The notes: a model not told the origin generated them from the letters alone. A stretch of 64,000 nt of DNA from an uncultured Mycoplasmatota bacterium (GCA_947165285.1 CAMUZS010000001.1:186001-250000); one strand, 5' to 3'. Counted from the stretch's first letter, positions 53,304 to 63,520 are shown. Made by a program: numbers and translations.

Positions 53304-53525
53304 TTATTTTCTTTTCTTTATTGCTTTTTTTGTACTTTCAACTTTATCAAACATCATTTCTTTAACTTCTTCTAAATCCATATCCTTGGCTTTTTTTCCT
53401 ATTTTTTTTGCTCCTTTAACTATATCTTTTCTAGTTTCTTTTCCAGATTTAGGAGCTAACATAATTCCAGCACCAACGCCAATTAAAGTACCCGCAACAA
53501 ATGCACCAACTGTTTTCTTATCCAT
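53304..53525 (-). CDS. YtxH-domain small protein
   Basis: 73 residues from ATG 53525. One glycine-rich hydrophobic span (TVGAFVAGTLIGVGAGIMLAP) followed by SGKETR and a Lys-rich helix, as in YtxH proteins of Gram-positives. Often stress-linked in Bacillus; role here unknown. Confidence 0.8.
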   Translation of the reverse strand: MDKKTVGAFVAGTLIGVGAGIMLAPKSGKETRKDIVKGAKKIGKKAKDMDLEEVKEMMFDKVESTKKAIKKRK

Positions 53526-53621
53526 TATTATTACCCAACCTTTCCTTATTAACATTATTATATACAATATTTATATAAAATAGTATTATTATTACTTTTT
53601 TCTTTTATATTTACGTAAAGA

Positions 53622-54233
53622 TTATCTTTTAATTACTCTTTTATAAACATCACAAAATTCATCTATTGTTTTAACATTTCTAAAATAATTATAAATATGA
53701 ACATTAAAACCAAAATATGAAATAATAGATTCTAAAATTAAATCTAAATTTTCTTTTAAAACATTTTCTTTTATTTTATATCCTAAAGTATCGATTGCTT
53801 TTAATTCTTTATTATTAAATAATAAATTAAATTGTAGATCTTGCATGTATATTTTATTTAGTGATAAAAAAATAACATCTTTTACCATATCAATATATTC
53901 TTCTTTTAATTTATCTAAATCTATATTAAATAAACCCATATAATCTTCTTCGTCAAATATATTATCTTTTAAATATTCACTTGAATATCCCAAAATATCA
54001 TTATTTTTATCTACAAATAAATCAATTGGAAAAGCAAAATGTTTTAAATTACACATTTCTTTTGTAATAATTTGATTTAATTTATAATTAAACATATGAT
54101 TATATATTATTTTATATACCAAACCATCATTAGCTAAATAACATTTTCCTTCTGTACCACTATCAAGTAAATCTATATTCTTATTTGTTAAAAAATTTAA
54201 ATATTCTATTTGATCTTCAAATACTTTTATCAC
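53622..54233 (-). CDS. Protein kinase-like orphan
   Basis: 203 residues from GTG 54233 (GGGG 8 nt upstream). Kinase-fold landmarks are visible in order: glycine-rich LDSGTEGKCYL, Lys in VYKIIY, a catalytic-loop-like MQDLQFNLLF, and IDTLGY where DFG would be. The HRD His/Arg and the DFG Phe/Gly are altered, so activity is open. At about 200 residues it is small for a kinase. Neighbours give no target. Confidence 0.55.
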   Translation of the reverse strand: MIKVFEDQIEYLNFLTNKNIDLLDSGTEGKCYLANDGLVYKIIYNHMFNYKLNQIITKEMCNLKHFAFPIDLFVDKNNDILGYSSEYLKDNIFDEEDYMGLFNIDLDKLKEEYIDMVKDVIFLSLNKIYMQDLQFNLLFNNKELKAIDTLGYKIKENVLKENLDLILESIISYFGFNVHIYNYFRNVKTIDEFCDVYKRVIKR

Positions 54234-54289
54234 TATGAAAACCCCATTTCTAAACGGGTATTTTAGCAAATAATATGTAATTTGTAAAG

Positions 54290-54448
54290 TTACATCATAT
54301 TATCAATGCTATTTTTCATCATTTTATCTGCACTATTTAGTATGCATTCCATCTTTTTCATAACCATTTTTCTAGCACTCTTATCAAACATTATATATGC
54401 TATTGCCATACCACTCATCATACCAGCAACTAACATCATTTTTTTCAT
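54290..54448 (-). CDS. Small membrane protein, YtxH-like start
   Basis: 52 residues from ATG 54448 (AAGAGGTG upstream). One Met/Gly/Ala-rich span then a basic amphipathic helix. It lies 35 nt after recD2 on the same strand. Confidence 0.6.
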   Translation of the reverse strand: MKKMMLVAGMMSGMAIAYIMFDKSARKMVMKKMECILNSADKMMKNSIDNMM

Positions 54449-54483
54449 AATTTCACCTCTTGAAATTATTATTAACAAATCAA

Positions 54484-56679
54484 TTAATAATTATGTATTA
54501 ATTTATTCAAAAGATTAGTTTTTCTATTTGATGAATAAACATTAAATATAGCCATCTTAAAAGCATTTGAATCACCTATTATTACTAGTGATTTTTTAGC
54601 ACGAGATACTGCTGTATATATTAATTTATTATAGAGCATTCTATTATAATTTTTAGAAACTGGTATTATTACATGTGAAAATTCACTTCCTTGTGATTTA
54701 TGAATAGAAATAGCATATGCATGTTTAACATTACTCATATCTTCTTTTTTATATTCGACTTTTACTCCATCAAAATCTATCACAAAAATATCAGTTTTTC
54801 TTGGATGATTAATTGAAATAATCGAAGTAATATATCCAATATCACCATTAAATACATTATTATCAATATCATTTACAAGTTGTAATACTTTATCATTTTC
54901 TCTAAATATTGTATCTCCTATTTTTATTTCATTTTTATTATCATCCTTTGGATTAAATAAATTTTGTAATATACTATTAATATTATCTATTCCATTTTCA
55001 CCTTTATAGATTGGAATTAATACTTGAATATCTTTTTCATTTAAATTCTTAGAAATACACATTTGACATATTTGTTTTAAACTTTCTTTTATATTATTAG
55101 ATGAAACTTCTAAAAAATTATAATCATCTTTTTTAGTAGTAAAATCATCTGATAAGCTTTTATCTTTTATTTCACTAGCAAGAATAGGGATATAAGAATT
55201 ATTACTTTGTCTATATATTTGATGTAATGGTGAAAAAGTAAAAATATTTGAAGATATTAAATCATTTAAAATTAATCCAGGTCCAACTGATGGAAGTTGA
55301 TTTGCATCACCCACTAATACTATTTGAATATTTCTTGTTAAACCTTTAAGTAATGAATAAAATAAAAATGTATCAATCATTGAAGTTTCGTCTATTATAA
55401 TTAGTTTGTGATAATTTGGATTAAATTCATTTACTTGAAATTCATTAGTTTCCTTATTCCATTTTAAAAATCTATGAATAGTAGATGCAGGAAGATTAGT
55501 TGCTTCAGAAAGTTTTTTACTTGCTCTTCCTGTTGGAGCAAGTAAAGCAATTTGTGAAAATATTTCATTACTAGATAAATTATGTAATTTAGAATACAAA
55601 TTAGTAATTGCTTTTATAATTGTTGTTTTACCTGTACCTGGACCTCCAGTAATAATACTAACCCTACTTTCAAGTGATGATTTAATTGCACTTAGTTGTT
55701 CTTCATTATAAGTAACATCTATTTTTTCTTGTAATTTTATTATTTCAGTATCAAAAATTTTATATTTAGTTACATTATATGAATTTATTTCTTTTAATCT
55801 ATTTGAAATATAATCTTCCATATAATATGTATTATTTAAAAATAATTTATCATCTTCTTGGTATAAAGTACCATCAAATATTAATTCATCTAAATATGAT
55901 TGAAAAGATTTATAATCCAATACAATTTTAAAATAATCTTTTAATCCTTGTAATATTTCATTTTCATTAAAATATGTATTTCCTGTAGATATTTCTAAAT
56001 AAACAAATGTCTGTTCAATACACGCTAGATTTCTTTTATTAACATCAAAATTAGTTGATTTTAAATATGCTAAATCTATCTTTTTAAAATCAATTAAATC
56101 TTTTAAAGAATATGGATTATCTTCCATTATTGATAAAGAAGAATTACCAAAATGATTAATAATAGTTAAAGCTTCATTTATTGATAAACCTAATTTTTTA
56201 AATTCAACAATCATATCATCAGTTGTTTGATATTTATTTATAGATTCATAAATCTTTATTGCTTTTTTTTCTGTCATTTTAGGAACTAAATATAAATTTG
56301 AAATATCTTCTTTAATAAGTTTTATTGCATCATCACCCAATGTATCGACAATACTTTTAGCACTAGCTTCTCCACATCCCTTTACTAAAGGAGATGACAA
56401 AAACTCAATAATTGCATCTCTTCCTTTTATTTGGACACGCTCATAATTATCAACTCTATATTGATATCCATATTTATCATTATACTCTAGTTTTCCTTTA
56501 AATATATAATTATCTTCTTGATTAAGTTCTGCAAAATACCCAACAAATGTTATTGTTTTATTTAAAAAATCTTGCATTTCTTCATCATTTGTTTCCTTAA
56601 TTCTAATAATACCTATTTTGTAATTCTTATCGCTTTCAAATATTAATTGTCTAACTTTACCTTTTATGTAATTTTCCAT
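54484..56679 (-). CDS. recD2: RecD2-family ATP-dependent helicase
   Basis: 731 residues. An N-terminal OB-like and helix-hairpin-helix region (SPLVKGCGEASAKSIV) is followed by SF1B helicase motifs: Walker A GGPGTGKTTII, IIDETSMID, VGDANQLPSVGPG, and the C-terminal AYAISIHKSQGSEF and YTAVSRAKK. RecD2 unwinds 5'-3' and helps replication-fork repair without RecBC. AGGAGG ribosome site. Confidence 0.94.
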   Translation of the reverse strand: MENYIKGKVRQLIFESDKNYKIGIIRIKETNDEEMQDFLNKTITFVGYFAELNQEDNYIFKGKLEYNDKYGYQYRVDNYERVQIKGRDAIIEFLSSPLVKGCGEASAKSIVDTLGDDAIKLIKEDISNLYLVPKMTEKKAIKIYESINKYQTTDDMIVEFKKLGLSINEALTIINHFGNSSLSIMEDNPYSLKDLIDFKKIDLAYLKSTNFDVNKRNLACIEQTFVYLEISTGNTYFNENEILQGLKDYFKIVLDYKSFQSYLDELIFDGTLYQEDDKLFLNNTYYMEDYISNRLKEINSYNVTKYKIFDTEIIKLQEKIDVTYNEEQLSAIKSSLESRVSIITGGPGTGKTTIIKAITNLYSKLHNLSSNEIFSQIALLAPTGRASKKLSEATNLPASTIHRFLKWNKETNEFQVNEFNPNYHKLIIIDETSMIDTFLFYSLLKGLTRNIQIVLVGDANQLPSVGPGLILNDLISSNIFTFSPLHQIYRQSNNSYIPILASEIKDKSLSDDFTTKKDDYNFLEVSSNNIKESLKQICQMCISKNLNEKDIQVLIPIYKGENGIDNINSILQNLFNPKDDNKNEIKIGDTIFRENDKVLQLVNDIDNNVFNGDIGYITSIISINHPRKTDIFVIDFDGVKVEYKKEDMSNVKHAYAISIHKSQGSEFSHVIIPVSKNYNRMLYNKLIYTAVSRAKKSLVIIGDSNAFKMAIFNVYSSNRKTNLLNKLIHNY

Positions 56680-56727
56680 GAAAGCCTCCTATAAAGGTAA
56701 TTATAACATAATTTATATTTTTTTAAC

Positions 56728-56754
56728 AAAAAAAGTACTCATAAAAGAATACTT
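56728..56754 (-). terminator. Terminator of the repeat-protein gene
   Basis: An 8-bp stem with one G-U pair (AAGTATTC/GAGTACTT) and seven T on the minus strand. Confidence 0.7.
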
Positions 56755-58186
56755 ATTTTATAGGCTCAGTACTTATCCAAACAAAATCATTATTTTCTTT
56801 AACAAATACTGATTTATATTTTGTTGTTTTATCTTTATAGTAATCTAATAATTCATTAATATTTTCTGTAGTTAAATTACCATATTTATTAAATACATCT
56901 AAATTATCAATTTTTTCAGTTCCATTTAAATCACTATATATACCTTTTTCTTCTTCATTAAATATATCTGCTTTTTTAACAACTAATAATGACGAATATA
57001 TAATTAATTTATTACTTTCAAAATTAGCAGAATCAAATTTAGTTAATGTATATAAATCTGAAAGTTTGATATCACTTCGTATATTATAACAATTACATTT
57101 ATCACCATTAAATATACATTTTATACTTCCAGTAGGATTAAAATCAGAAAATGTTACATCAACATTATTTCCAAAATATTGTTTTAATTTTTCAATAATT
57201 AAATTCTTATCAAATTCTTCTTTATAACATTCTTGTGGATAATTATTAATATTTATAGATGTTTTTAAACACTCATCTGTTATTGAACCAGTTATATTTT
57301 TATCCTCTGTGGATAAAGCATTATATGCAATACTTAATTTATCATCGTATTTAAGATTTCTAAATTCTATTTTTTCATTTTTAAAAAACAATAAATCATT
57401 AGTTCCAACATTATATTTAGAATTCATAAAATAAAACTTTTCTAATCCTATTTGTTTTAATTTTTCATTATTATCACTATTATCATTTTCAATAACATCA
57501 AAACTTTCAATATTTTTATAATCAGAAATTTTAATAAATTTATTATATATAAAAACACATATACAAGAAACTATAGCAATAGCTATAATATAATCAAATA
57601 ATTTTGGCTTTCTTACTTCTTTTTTTTCTGTTGAAGAATTATTTACTTCTTTTTTCTTTTCAACTATTTTATTATCATTTTTTTTACTTGTAAATTCATC
57701 TAAGCTTTCTAATTTTTTATTTATTTCTTCTTCTAATTTTTTTTCTTTTTTAACACTTTTTTTCTTAGTAGATTTTTTTATTAATGAACTATCTTCATTA
57801 ACATCTATTGTTTTATTTTCAAATTCATCTAAGCTTTCTAGTTTTTCATTTATTTCTTCTTCTAATTTTTTTTCTTTTTTTATCTTCTTCTTTTTATTGT
57901 TTTTAATTGGCATTTTTTCTTCACTTGATATTAATATTTCATCTATTTGATTACTATTATCTTTAGTATTATCATTTTCAAATTCATCTAAACTTTCTAA
58001 TTCTTTTTCTATTTCATCAGCTATTTTTTTATTTTTTTTAACTCTTGTCATTTTAGATGGTTGTTTTTCTTCGAAAGATTCTTCTAAATAGTTTAAATCA
58101 ATACTTTCACTTAGATCCATTTCTTTTTCTATTTCATTACGAATTTCTTCTTGTTCTAAGATCTTTTTACTATTTTTCTTTGCCAT
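56753..58186 (-). CDS. Single-span membrane protein with cytosolic repeats
   Basis: About 477 residues. The cytosolic N-terminal 200 residues are highly charged and contain three repeats of about 17 residues ending LESLDEFE (IEKELESLDEFEN, INEKLESLDEFEN, INKKLESLDEFTS), each preceded by a Lys-rich patch. One span lies at about 203-222. The outside domain holds several Cys and no motif I know. It lies downstream of a class B PBP gene, so an envelope role is possible. Confidence 0.6.
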   Translation of the reverse strand: MAKKNSKKILEQEEIRNEIEKEMDLSESIDLNYLEESFEEKQPSKMTRVKKNKKIADEIEKELESLDEFENDNTKDNSNQIDEILISSEEKMPIKNNKKKKIKKEKKLEEEINEKLESLDEFENKTIDVNEDSSLIKKSTKKKSVKKEKKLEEEINKKLESLDEFTSKKNDNKIVEKKKEVNNSSTEKKEVRKPKLFDYIIAIAIVSCICVFIYNKFIKISDYKNIESFDVIENDNSDNNEKLKQIGLEKFYFMNSKYNVGTNDLLFFKNEKIEFRNLKYDDKLSIAYNALSTEDKNITGSITDECLKTSININNYPQECYKEEFDKNLIIEKLKQYFGNNVDVTFSDFNPTGSIKCIFNGDKCNCYNIRSDIKLSDLYTLTKFDSANFESNKLIIYSSLLVVKKADIFNEEEKGIYSDLNGTEKIDNLDVFNKYGNLTTENINELLDYYKDKTTKYKSVFVKENNDFVWISTEPIK

Positions 58187-58229
58187 ACGCATTCACCTAT
58201 TATAATTGTATCATAAATATATATTTTTT

Positions 58230-60122
58230 TTAATAATTTTCAAATAAATAATCACTTATACTTTTTGACATCATTTGATTAATCGGAGCTAAATAATTAT
58301 TTTTTCCATCTTCATATGATATATTTGGATTAACAACTACTATTGAATATTTTGGATTATCATATGGTGCATACATAATATATGATTGGTTAATACTTAT
58401 TATTTTATCATTATAAAACGTTTGAGCAGTTCCTGTTTTTCCAGCTGCATTATATTTTTTATTTGTATAACCTCTTCCTGTACCAGAATTAACTACTTCA
58501 TAAAAACCTTTTTGAATTCTTTTCATATATTCATTATCTAAATTTACTTCATCAATTAATTCCTTTCTATCTTTTTTAAATGATAGTTTATATCTTTTTC
58601 CAGATGTTGCTATCGTATTTATATAAGATGTTAATTGAAGTGGTGTATAAGTATCATATTGACCAATAGATAGATTTAATAATAAATCTGGAGCAACTTT
58701 TTCTCCTTTGATACCAAAAGATTCTTTTGAAAAATCAATTCCTGTTGTTGATCCAAGTCCATATTTTTTAAAAGTATCTCTATATAAATTAAAATTATCT
58801 TCAGTTACTTCAAGTTTCATATTATTTTTATAATTATTTCCTGTTGATTTAATAGCGGTAATAAATTGGTAATAATTCGAAGACATTTTTAACGCTGATA
58901 TATCATCTATATATCCCAATCTTTTAAATGAACATTTTGCAGGAATACTATACAATTTAACACATGAATCATTAATTTTTTTACCTACTTCAATTAAATT
59001 ATTTAAATAACCTACAGTATGTGATGCACCCTTAACTAATGAACCAACTGTATAAGATGATATCATTGTTTTATTAGATATATCTTTATAAATTATTTCA
59101 TTATTTATTTTATCTTTTTGAAGTCCCATTAAGCCTAATATTTCTCCATTATTTGGATTACTAATAATTATATAAGCGTGATTATAAAATTGAGTATTTT
59201 TAAATTTTTCTGCTTTTTCTAAGTATTCTTTTAAAACATCATATATTTTTTGTTCTATATTTATATCAATTGATAATACTAAATCTTTTCCTGGTATTTC
59301 ATCACTAATTTTTTCAATATTATTATTACTATCGACTTTATAAATACTTTTTACCCCTTTTAATTCATTATCATAGTATTCCTCTAAACCTGATATTCCA
59401 ACAATATCAGTTGAAATATAGCCATTATTTAAAAATTTATCTTTTGTCTCAAATGGTATTTTACCAACTTTACCTAAAATATTTTCCAAGATAGGATATT
59501 TTATTACTCTTTTCCATGACAAATCACAACTTACACCTAATAAATTTTTTTCTTCAATTGTTGCACATAAATCAAATGAAACATCTTGTTTAATTATTTT
59601 TGTATCAGAATTATATCCTACATTCATTAAAAAAAATGTGTGTATATTTTTTTTATCATCATCATTAAATACTTGTAATTCATCATCAATTCTTTGATAT
59701 CTTTTTTCATAAATATCATCATTTGTAATTTTACGAAATTTATAATTTTCTTTTTCTTCATCAGTTAATAAATAATTTGTATCATAATTCATTATATAGA
59801 ATTTTTTTAATTCATCCGTTGTTGCTAAGTCACTTAAATCAAAAGTTTTTGTTATTTCTTTTGCTATTTCATATTCTTCATTAATATTTATATTATTTAT
59901 TTTACGATAAACTAAATTATATATTGTTTGATTATCTACCAAAACTTCTCCATTTCTATCTAATATTCTTCCTCTTTTTGGAGTTTGACCATGAATTATA
60001 TTATTACTTTTACTTAAATATATTTCTTGATATAAATGATTGTTAATAATCTTAATATCCATAATTTTATAAAGTGGTATTAAAAATAATAATATTGATA
60101 TTAAATAAGGAATTTTTTTCAT
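58230..60122 (-). CDS. Class B penicillin-binding protein (PBP2/MrdA-like)
   Basis: About 630 residues from ATG 60122 (GGTGAT upstream). One N-terminal span and KRGRILDRNGEVLVDN start the dimerisation domain. Transpeptidase motifs: SxxK in VGSLVKGAS, SxN in MSSNYYQF and KTG in AGKTGTAQT. No PASTA repeat. This is the elongation type of class B PBP, distinct from the two in the division cluster. Confidence 0.85.
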   Translation of the reverse strand: MKKIPYLISILLFLIPLYKIMDIKIINNHLYQEIYLSKSNNIIHGQTPKRGRILDRNGEVLVDNQTIYNLVYRKINNININEEYEIAKEITKTFDLSDLATTDELKKFYIMNYDTNYLLTDEEKENYKFRKITNDDIYEKRYQRIDDELQVFNDDDKKNIHTFFLMNVGYNSDTKIIKQDVSFDLCATIEEKNLLGVSCDLSWKRVIKYPILENILGKVGKIPFETKDKFLNNGYISTDIVGISGLEEYYDNELKGVKSIYKVDSNNNIEKISDEIPGKDLVLSIDINIEQKIYDVLKEYLEKAEKFKNTQFYNHAYIIISNPNNGEILGLMGLQKDKINNEIIYKDISNKTMISSYTVGSLVKGASHTVGYLNNLIEVGKKINDSCVKLYSIPAKCSFKRLGYIDDISALKMSSNYYQFITAIKSTGNNYKNNMKLEVTEDNFNLYRDTFKKYGLGSTTGIDFSKESFGIKGEKVAPDLLLNLSIGQYDTYTPLQLTSYINTIATSGKRYKLSFKKDRKELIDEVNLDNEYMKRIQKGFYEVVNSGTGRGYTNKKYNAAGKTGTAQTFYNDKIISINQSYIMYAPYDNPKYSIVVVNPNISYEDGKNNYLAPINQMMSKSISDYLFENY

Positions 60123-60176
60123 AATATCACCATTATTAGTATTTAAAATTAATTTATTTTCATACAATATATTAGG

Positions 60177-60440
60177 GTGATTATTATAAAATATTTAATA
60201 CATAATTATATACAAAAGTTATCTATTGATGATTTAAATAAATTTGCAATAAATAATAATATTATTTTATCTGAAAATGAATTAAATTTTATATATTCAT
60301 TTATTAAGAAGAATCATGAATATCTTTTAAATAATCCAAATGATTTTAATATCGAAAAATATAAAGATAAGTTAAGTGAAGAAAACTTTATTAAAATAGA
60401 TTTATTAATTAATAAATATCGAAAAAAATATAATATTTAA
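60177..60440 (+). CDS. DUF2624-like small helical protein
   Basis: About 84-87 residues, all helical: KLSIDDLNKFAINNNIILSE, then a run ending LINKYRKKYNI, much like the DUF2624 family of Bacillus. As with yidD, no ATG is present. GTG 60177 lies inside AGGGTGA, and an ATA at 60186 stands at normal ribosome-site distance. Function unknown. Confidence 0.6.
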   Translation: MIIIKYLIHNYIQKLSIDDLNKFAINNNIILSENELNFIYSFIKKNHEYLLNNPNDFNIEKYKDKLSEENFIKIDLLINKYRKKYNI

Positions 60441-60464
60441 ATACACTATTTGTGTATTTTTTTT
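60439..60464 (+). terminator. Terminator of the DUF2624-like gene
   Basis: An 8-bp stem AAATACAC/GTGTATTT with a 5-nt loop and T run. Confidence 0.85.
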
Positions 60465-60551
60465 AGTGTAAAATTAATGTATATTTAGTATTGATATAAA
60501 AAATAATTATAATAATAATGATATAATTATTAATAAGAAAGAAGTGTGTTT

Positions 60552-61301
60552 ATGAATATTAATATTGATAATCTAATACATTCAATTATTATAATAATTG
60601 TAGGTATTATTATTTATGAAATTATAAAGTATTTTATGAATAAAGGTAAACTATATAAAAAAAATACATATTTTTCAGTTTTTAGAAGTGTTTTAAAAAT
60701 AGTATATGTTTTATTTATAATATTAATTGTATTACAAGTAAATGGTATAGATGTATCATCCATGCTAGCTGGTGTTGGAGTTGCATCAGTTATTGTAGGT
60801 TTAGCTTTACAAGATTTTTTAAAAGATATATTTAGAGGTATTTCTTTAATATCTGAAAACTATTTTAAAGTTGGAGATATAATTAAATTTGAAACATATG
60901 TAGGAAAAGTTATAGAACTTGGAATTAAAACTACTAAAATAAAAGATATATATACTGATAATATTGTATCAATTGCAAATAGAAATATAGAAAAAGTCGA
61001 AGTTATTTCTAAAACTATATATTTAGATGTTCCACTTCCATATGAATTAAAATTAGAAAAAGCTGAAAAAGTATTAAATGAAATTGTTGATGAAGTTAAA
61101 AAAATAGATAAAGTAATTGAAACTGAATATAAAGGAGTTCAAAATTTATCTGAATCATCAATTGATTATAAAATAATGGTTTCATGTGATCCAGCTAATA
61201 AAATAGCTATTAGAAGACAAACTATTAGAACTATACTTCAAGTATTAGAGCAAAATAAAATACAAGTTCCATATAAACAAATTGATATCCATACAAAATA
61301 A
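60552..61301 (+). CDS. MscS-family mechanosensitive channel
   Basis: 249 residues from ATG 60552 (AGAAGTG upstream). Three spans; the pore-lining third contains MLAGVGVASVIVGLALQDFLKDIF, the Gly/Ala-rich MscS helix. A cytosolic beta domain follows. It releases solutes on hypo-osmotic shock. Monocistronic. Confidence 0.93.
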   Translation: MNINIDNLIHSIIIIIVGIIIYEIIKYFMNKGKLYKKNTYFSVFRSVLKIVYVLFIILIVLQVNGIDVSSMLAGVGVASVIVGLALQDFLKDIFRGISLISENYFKVGDIIKFETYVGKVIELGIKTTKIKDIYTDNIVSIANRNIEKVEVISKTIYLDVPLPYELKLEKAEKVLNEIVDEVKKIDKVIETEYKGVQNLSESSIDYKIMVSCDPANKIAIRRQTIRTILQVLEQNKIQVPYKQIDIHTK

Positions 61302-61323
61302 AAAGAGATTCTAATCTCTTTTT
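61300..61323. terminator. Bidirectional terminator
   Basis: Stem AAAAAGAGAT/ATCTCTTTTT between converging genes. Confidence 0.8.
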
Positions 61324-61696
61324 ATTTTTTTCTTCCATAAGTATTTTTTATTTCTTCTTCTAAACGTATTTTATCCATTTGTACTTTTTTTATATCAACT
61401 TCTTTTTTAAAATATTCATCCTTATTTTTAAAACCAATCATTTGTAAAAGATAGTCAATTTCTAAATCATATTTAGTACATAACTCTCCATCTTCGACTA
61501 TATCATAATATAAAGAATAAATTATATATTCATACTTTTGTTTTATTAAAGTATTATTGTTTTTAGCTAACATTAAAAAAGCTTTTTTTAATTTATATGA
61601 AAGTAATTCTTGATTAGCATTTATACAATATAATTCTTTAATATCATTTACTATTTCTTGAAAATCTTCTACTTCAAATATTATTTTATCTTCCAT
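61322..61696 (-). CDS. Helical protein of unknown function
   Basis: 124 residues from ATG 61696 (AGGAG upstream). The longer frame upstream runs through a terminator and is not credible. Helical and charged, ending in a basic tail. No family recognised. Confidence 0.6.
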   Translation of the reverse strand: MEDKIIFEVEDFQEIVNDIKELYCINANQELLSYKLKKAFLMLAKNNNTLIKQKYEYIIYSLYYDIVEDGELCTKYDLEIDYLLQMIGFKNKDEYFKKEVDIKKVQMDKIRLEEEIKNTYGRKK

Positions 61697-61750
61697 ACAT
61701 AATTCTCCTAACTGATGAAATATTATATCATTTATTTTATAAAATACAAT

Positions 61751-61772
61751 AAAAAAAGAGATAAAATCTCTT
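61751..61772 (-). terminator. Terminator of the DUF2752/DUF4234 unit
   Basis: Stem AAGAGAT/ATCTCTT with a seven-T tail on the minus strand. Confidence 0.75.
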
Positions 61773-62151
61773 ATATTGTTGTTGGTGCAAGTATTGGAAA
61801 TATATTTCTTAATATTGCATATATAATTAATAATATACATATCATTATCCAAAATTTATCACTTATTTTTAAATAAAGTGGTTTTCTTTCTTTTTTTATA
61901 CTAATTATATTTTCTATAAAGAAAAATATAAAGAAAGGAAACATAATAAATAATAGTGGATTATATCTAAAACTTTGATATATATTTCCAGTAAAAAGTG
62001 CAATCAACATTCTTGTTACTCCACATCCTGGACAATAAACATGAAAAATTTCATGAATTGGACAATTTATTTCAACTTTAAAAACTAAACCTAAAATAAA
62101 ATATACAATAACAATGGCTGAAAAGATTAATACATTACGATATTTTTTCAT
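61771..62151 (-). CDS. DUF2752 membrane protein
   Basis: 126 residues, three spans. The family motif is exact: CPIHEIFHVYCPGCGVTR, then GNIYQSFRYNPL. No good ribosome site; it starts 18 nt after the DUF4234 gene, and coupling is likely. Function of the family is unknown. Confidence 0.85.
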   Translation of the reverse strand: MKKYRNVLIFSAIVIVYFILGLVFKVEINCPIHEIFHVYCPGCGVTRMLIALFTGNIYQSFRYNPLLFIMFPFFIFFFIENIISIKKERKPLYLKISDKFWIMICILLIIYAILRNIFPILAPTTI

Positions 62152-62169
62152 AAATAAAAGAAGAGCTTA

Positions 62170-62526
62170 TTAATTAGCTCCCTTTTCAGCGATTTTATTA
62201 AGATCAGCTTGTACTAAAACATAAACAATAATACTAAAACCAATTATATCTAGTACTAGGAATAAAACAGCATTATCTTTTACTTCTAAACCATGTTCTT
62301 GTTGAGCTTTTTTCATTAATTCACCCATTTTGTATGCCCAATAAATACCATAGATTCCACAAGTAATAAGTGTTAATAAGAATGCTACACCTCCTGATTG
62401 GAAAGTATCATCATTAGCAGCTTTTTTAACATCATCAGTCATAACAATAAACCAATAAATACCATAAATACCACAAGTAACTATTGTTAAAATTATAGCT
62501 ACAACAATATCCCTTTTTTGAATCAT
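62170..62526 (-). CDS. DUF4234 membrane protein
   Basis: 118 residues, three or four spans. Two near-identical halves begin with VTCGIYGIYWF and ITCGIYGIYWAYKM, the DUF4234 signature. AAGGAGTG ribosome site. Precedes the DUF2752 gene. Confidence 0.85.
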   Translation of the reverse strand: MIQKRDIVVAIILTIVTCGIYGIYWFIVMTDDVKKAANDDTFQSGGVAFLLTLITCGIYGIYWAYKMGELMKKAQQEHGLEVKDNAVLFLVLDIIGFSIIVYVLVQADLNKIAEKGAN

Positions 62527-62584
62527 TTTTTCTCACTCCTTCTTACCTAAGATTATAACACTTAAAATAGTAATAAACAATAAT

Positions 62585-63496
62585 TTATTTAATATTATTT
62601 ACATTATCGTTTATTATATCATTTATTAAATTATTATTAAATTTTTTATTTTTTATCATATCTATTTCATATTTATATGGAGGATATATTTTTTCTTTTT
62701 CATTTTTTCCAACATATGGAGTTTCTAATATTTTAGGAATTTTTTCTAATCTAGTACTATAAATTATATTAATTAATGTTTCAAATCCTATTGTTCCATA
62801 ACCAATATTTTCGTGTCTATCTTTATGAGAATTAATCTCGTTTTTACTATCATTAATATGAACACAACCAATTTTATTAATTCCAATTAATTGATCAAAT
62901 TCATCTAAATATTTTTCAAATTCATTTAAATTATATCCAGCATCATTTAAATGACATGTATCTAAACAAATACCAATATTATCTTTAATAGATATATTAT
63001 CTATAATACTTTTTAATTCTAACGTTGTAATCCCCATTTCATTTCCTTTACCAGCCATTGTTTCTATTAAAATTTTTACATTTATATTATGTTTTAAAAC
63101 ACTATTTAATACAAATATAATATTTTTTATAGCATCCTCTCTTGATTCATTTACAGCAGATCCAGGATGTAATACAATATTTTTTATTCCAAGTTGTTCA
63201 CATCTTTTTAATTCATTTGTTATAAAATTAATAGCAAATTCTTGTTTATCTTTATCATTACTTGCAGGATTAACAATATATGGTGCATGACATATTACAT
63301 TATTAATATCAATATTATTTTTTTTCATTAATAAAAGTGCCTCATTAGTATAATTATCATTTATTTGACTTCTTAATGTGTTTTGAGGTGCACCAGTATA
63401 AAACATAAATGTATTTGCATTATATAAAAGTGCTTCTTTAACAGATCCTAGTAATTGATCTTTTTTAAATCCTACATGTGATCCTATTATTAACAT
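62585..63496 (-). CDS. nfo: Endonuclease IV
   Basis: 303 residues from ATG 63496 (GGTGG upstream). TIM-barrel metal motifs: GSHVGF, HAPYIVNPAS, LHPGSAV, CLDTCHLNDAGY, HINDSKN and HENIGYG. It cuts abasic sites in base-excision repair, using zinc. Confidence 0.95.
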   Translation of the reverse strand: MLIIGSHVGFKKDQLLGSVKEALLYNANTFMFYTGAPQNTLRSQINDNYTNEALLLMKKNNIDINNVICHAPYIVNPASNDKDKQEFAINFITNELKRCEQLGIKNIVLHPGSAVNESREDAIKNIIFVLNSVLKHNINVKILIETMAGKGNEMGITTLELKSIIDNISIKDNIGICLDTCHLNDAGYNLNEFEKYLDEFDQLIGINKIGCVHINDSKNEINSHKDRHENIGYGTIGFETLINIIYSTRLEKIPKILETPYVGKNEKEKIYPPYKYEIDMIKNKKFNNNLINDIINDNVNNIK

Positions 63497-63520
63497 ATTT
63501 ACCACCAAAAATATTATATC

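Noticed and set aside
61697-61852. N-terminal extension of the 61.3-61.7 kb protein
   Set aside because: It reads through the terminator of the upstream DUF2752 gene and overlaps that gene. ATG 61696 has AGGAG.
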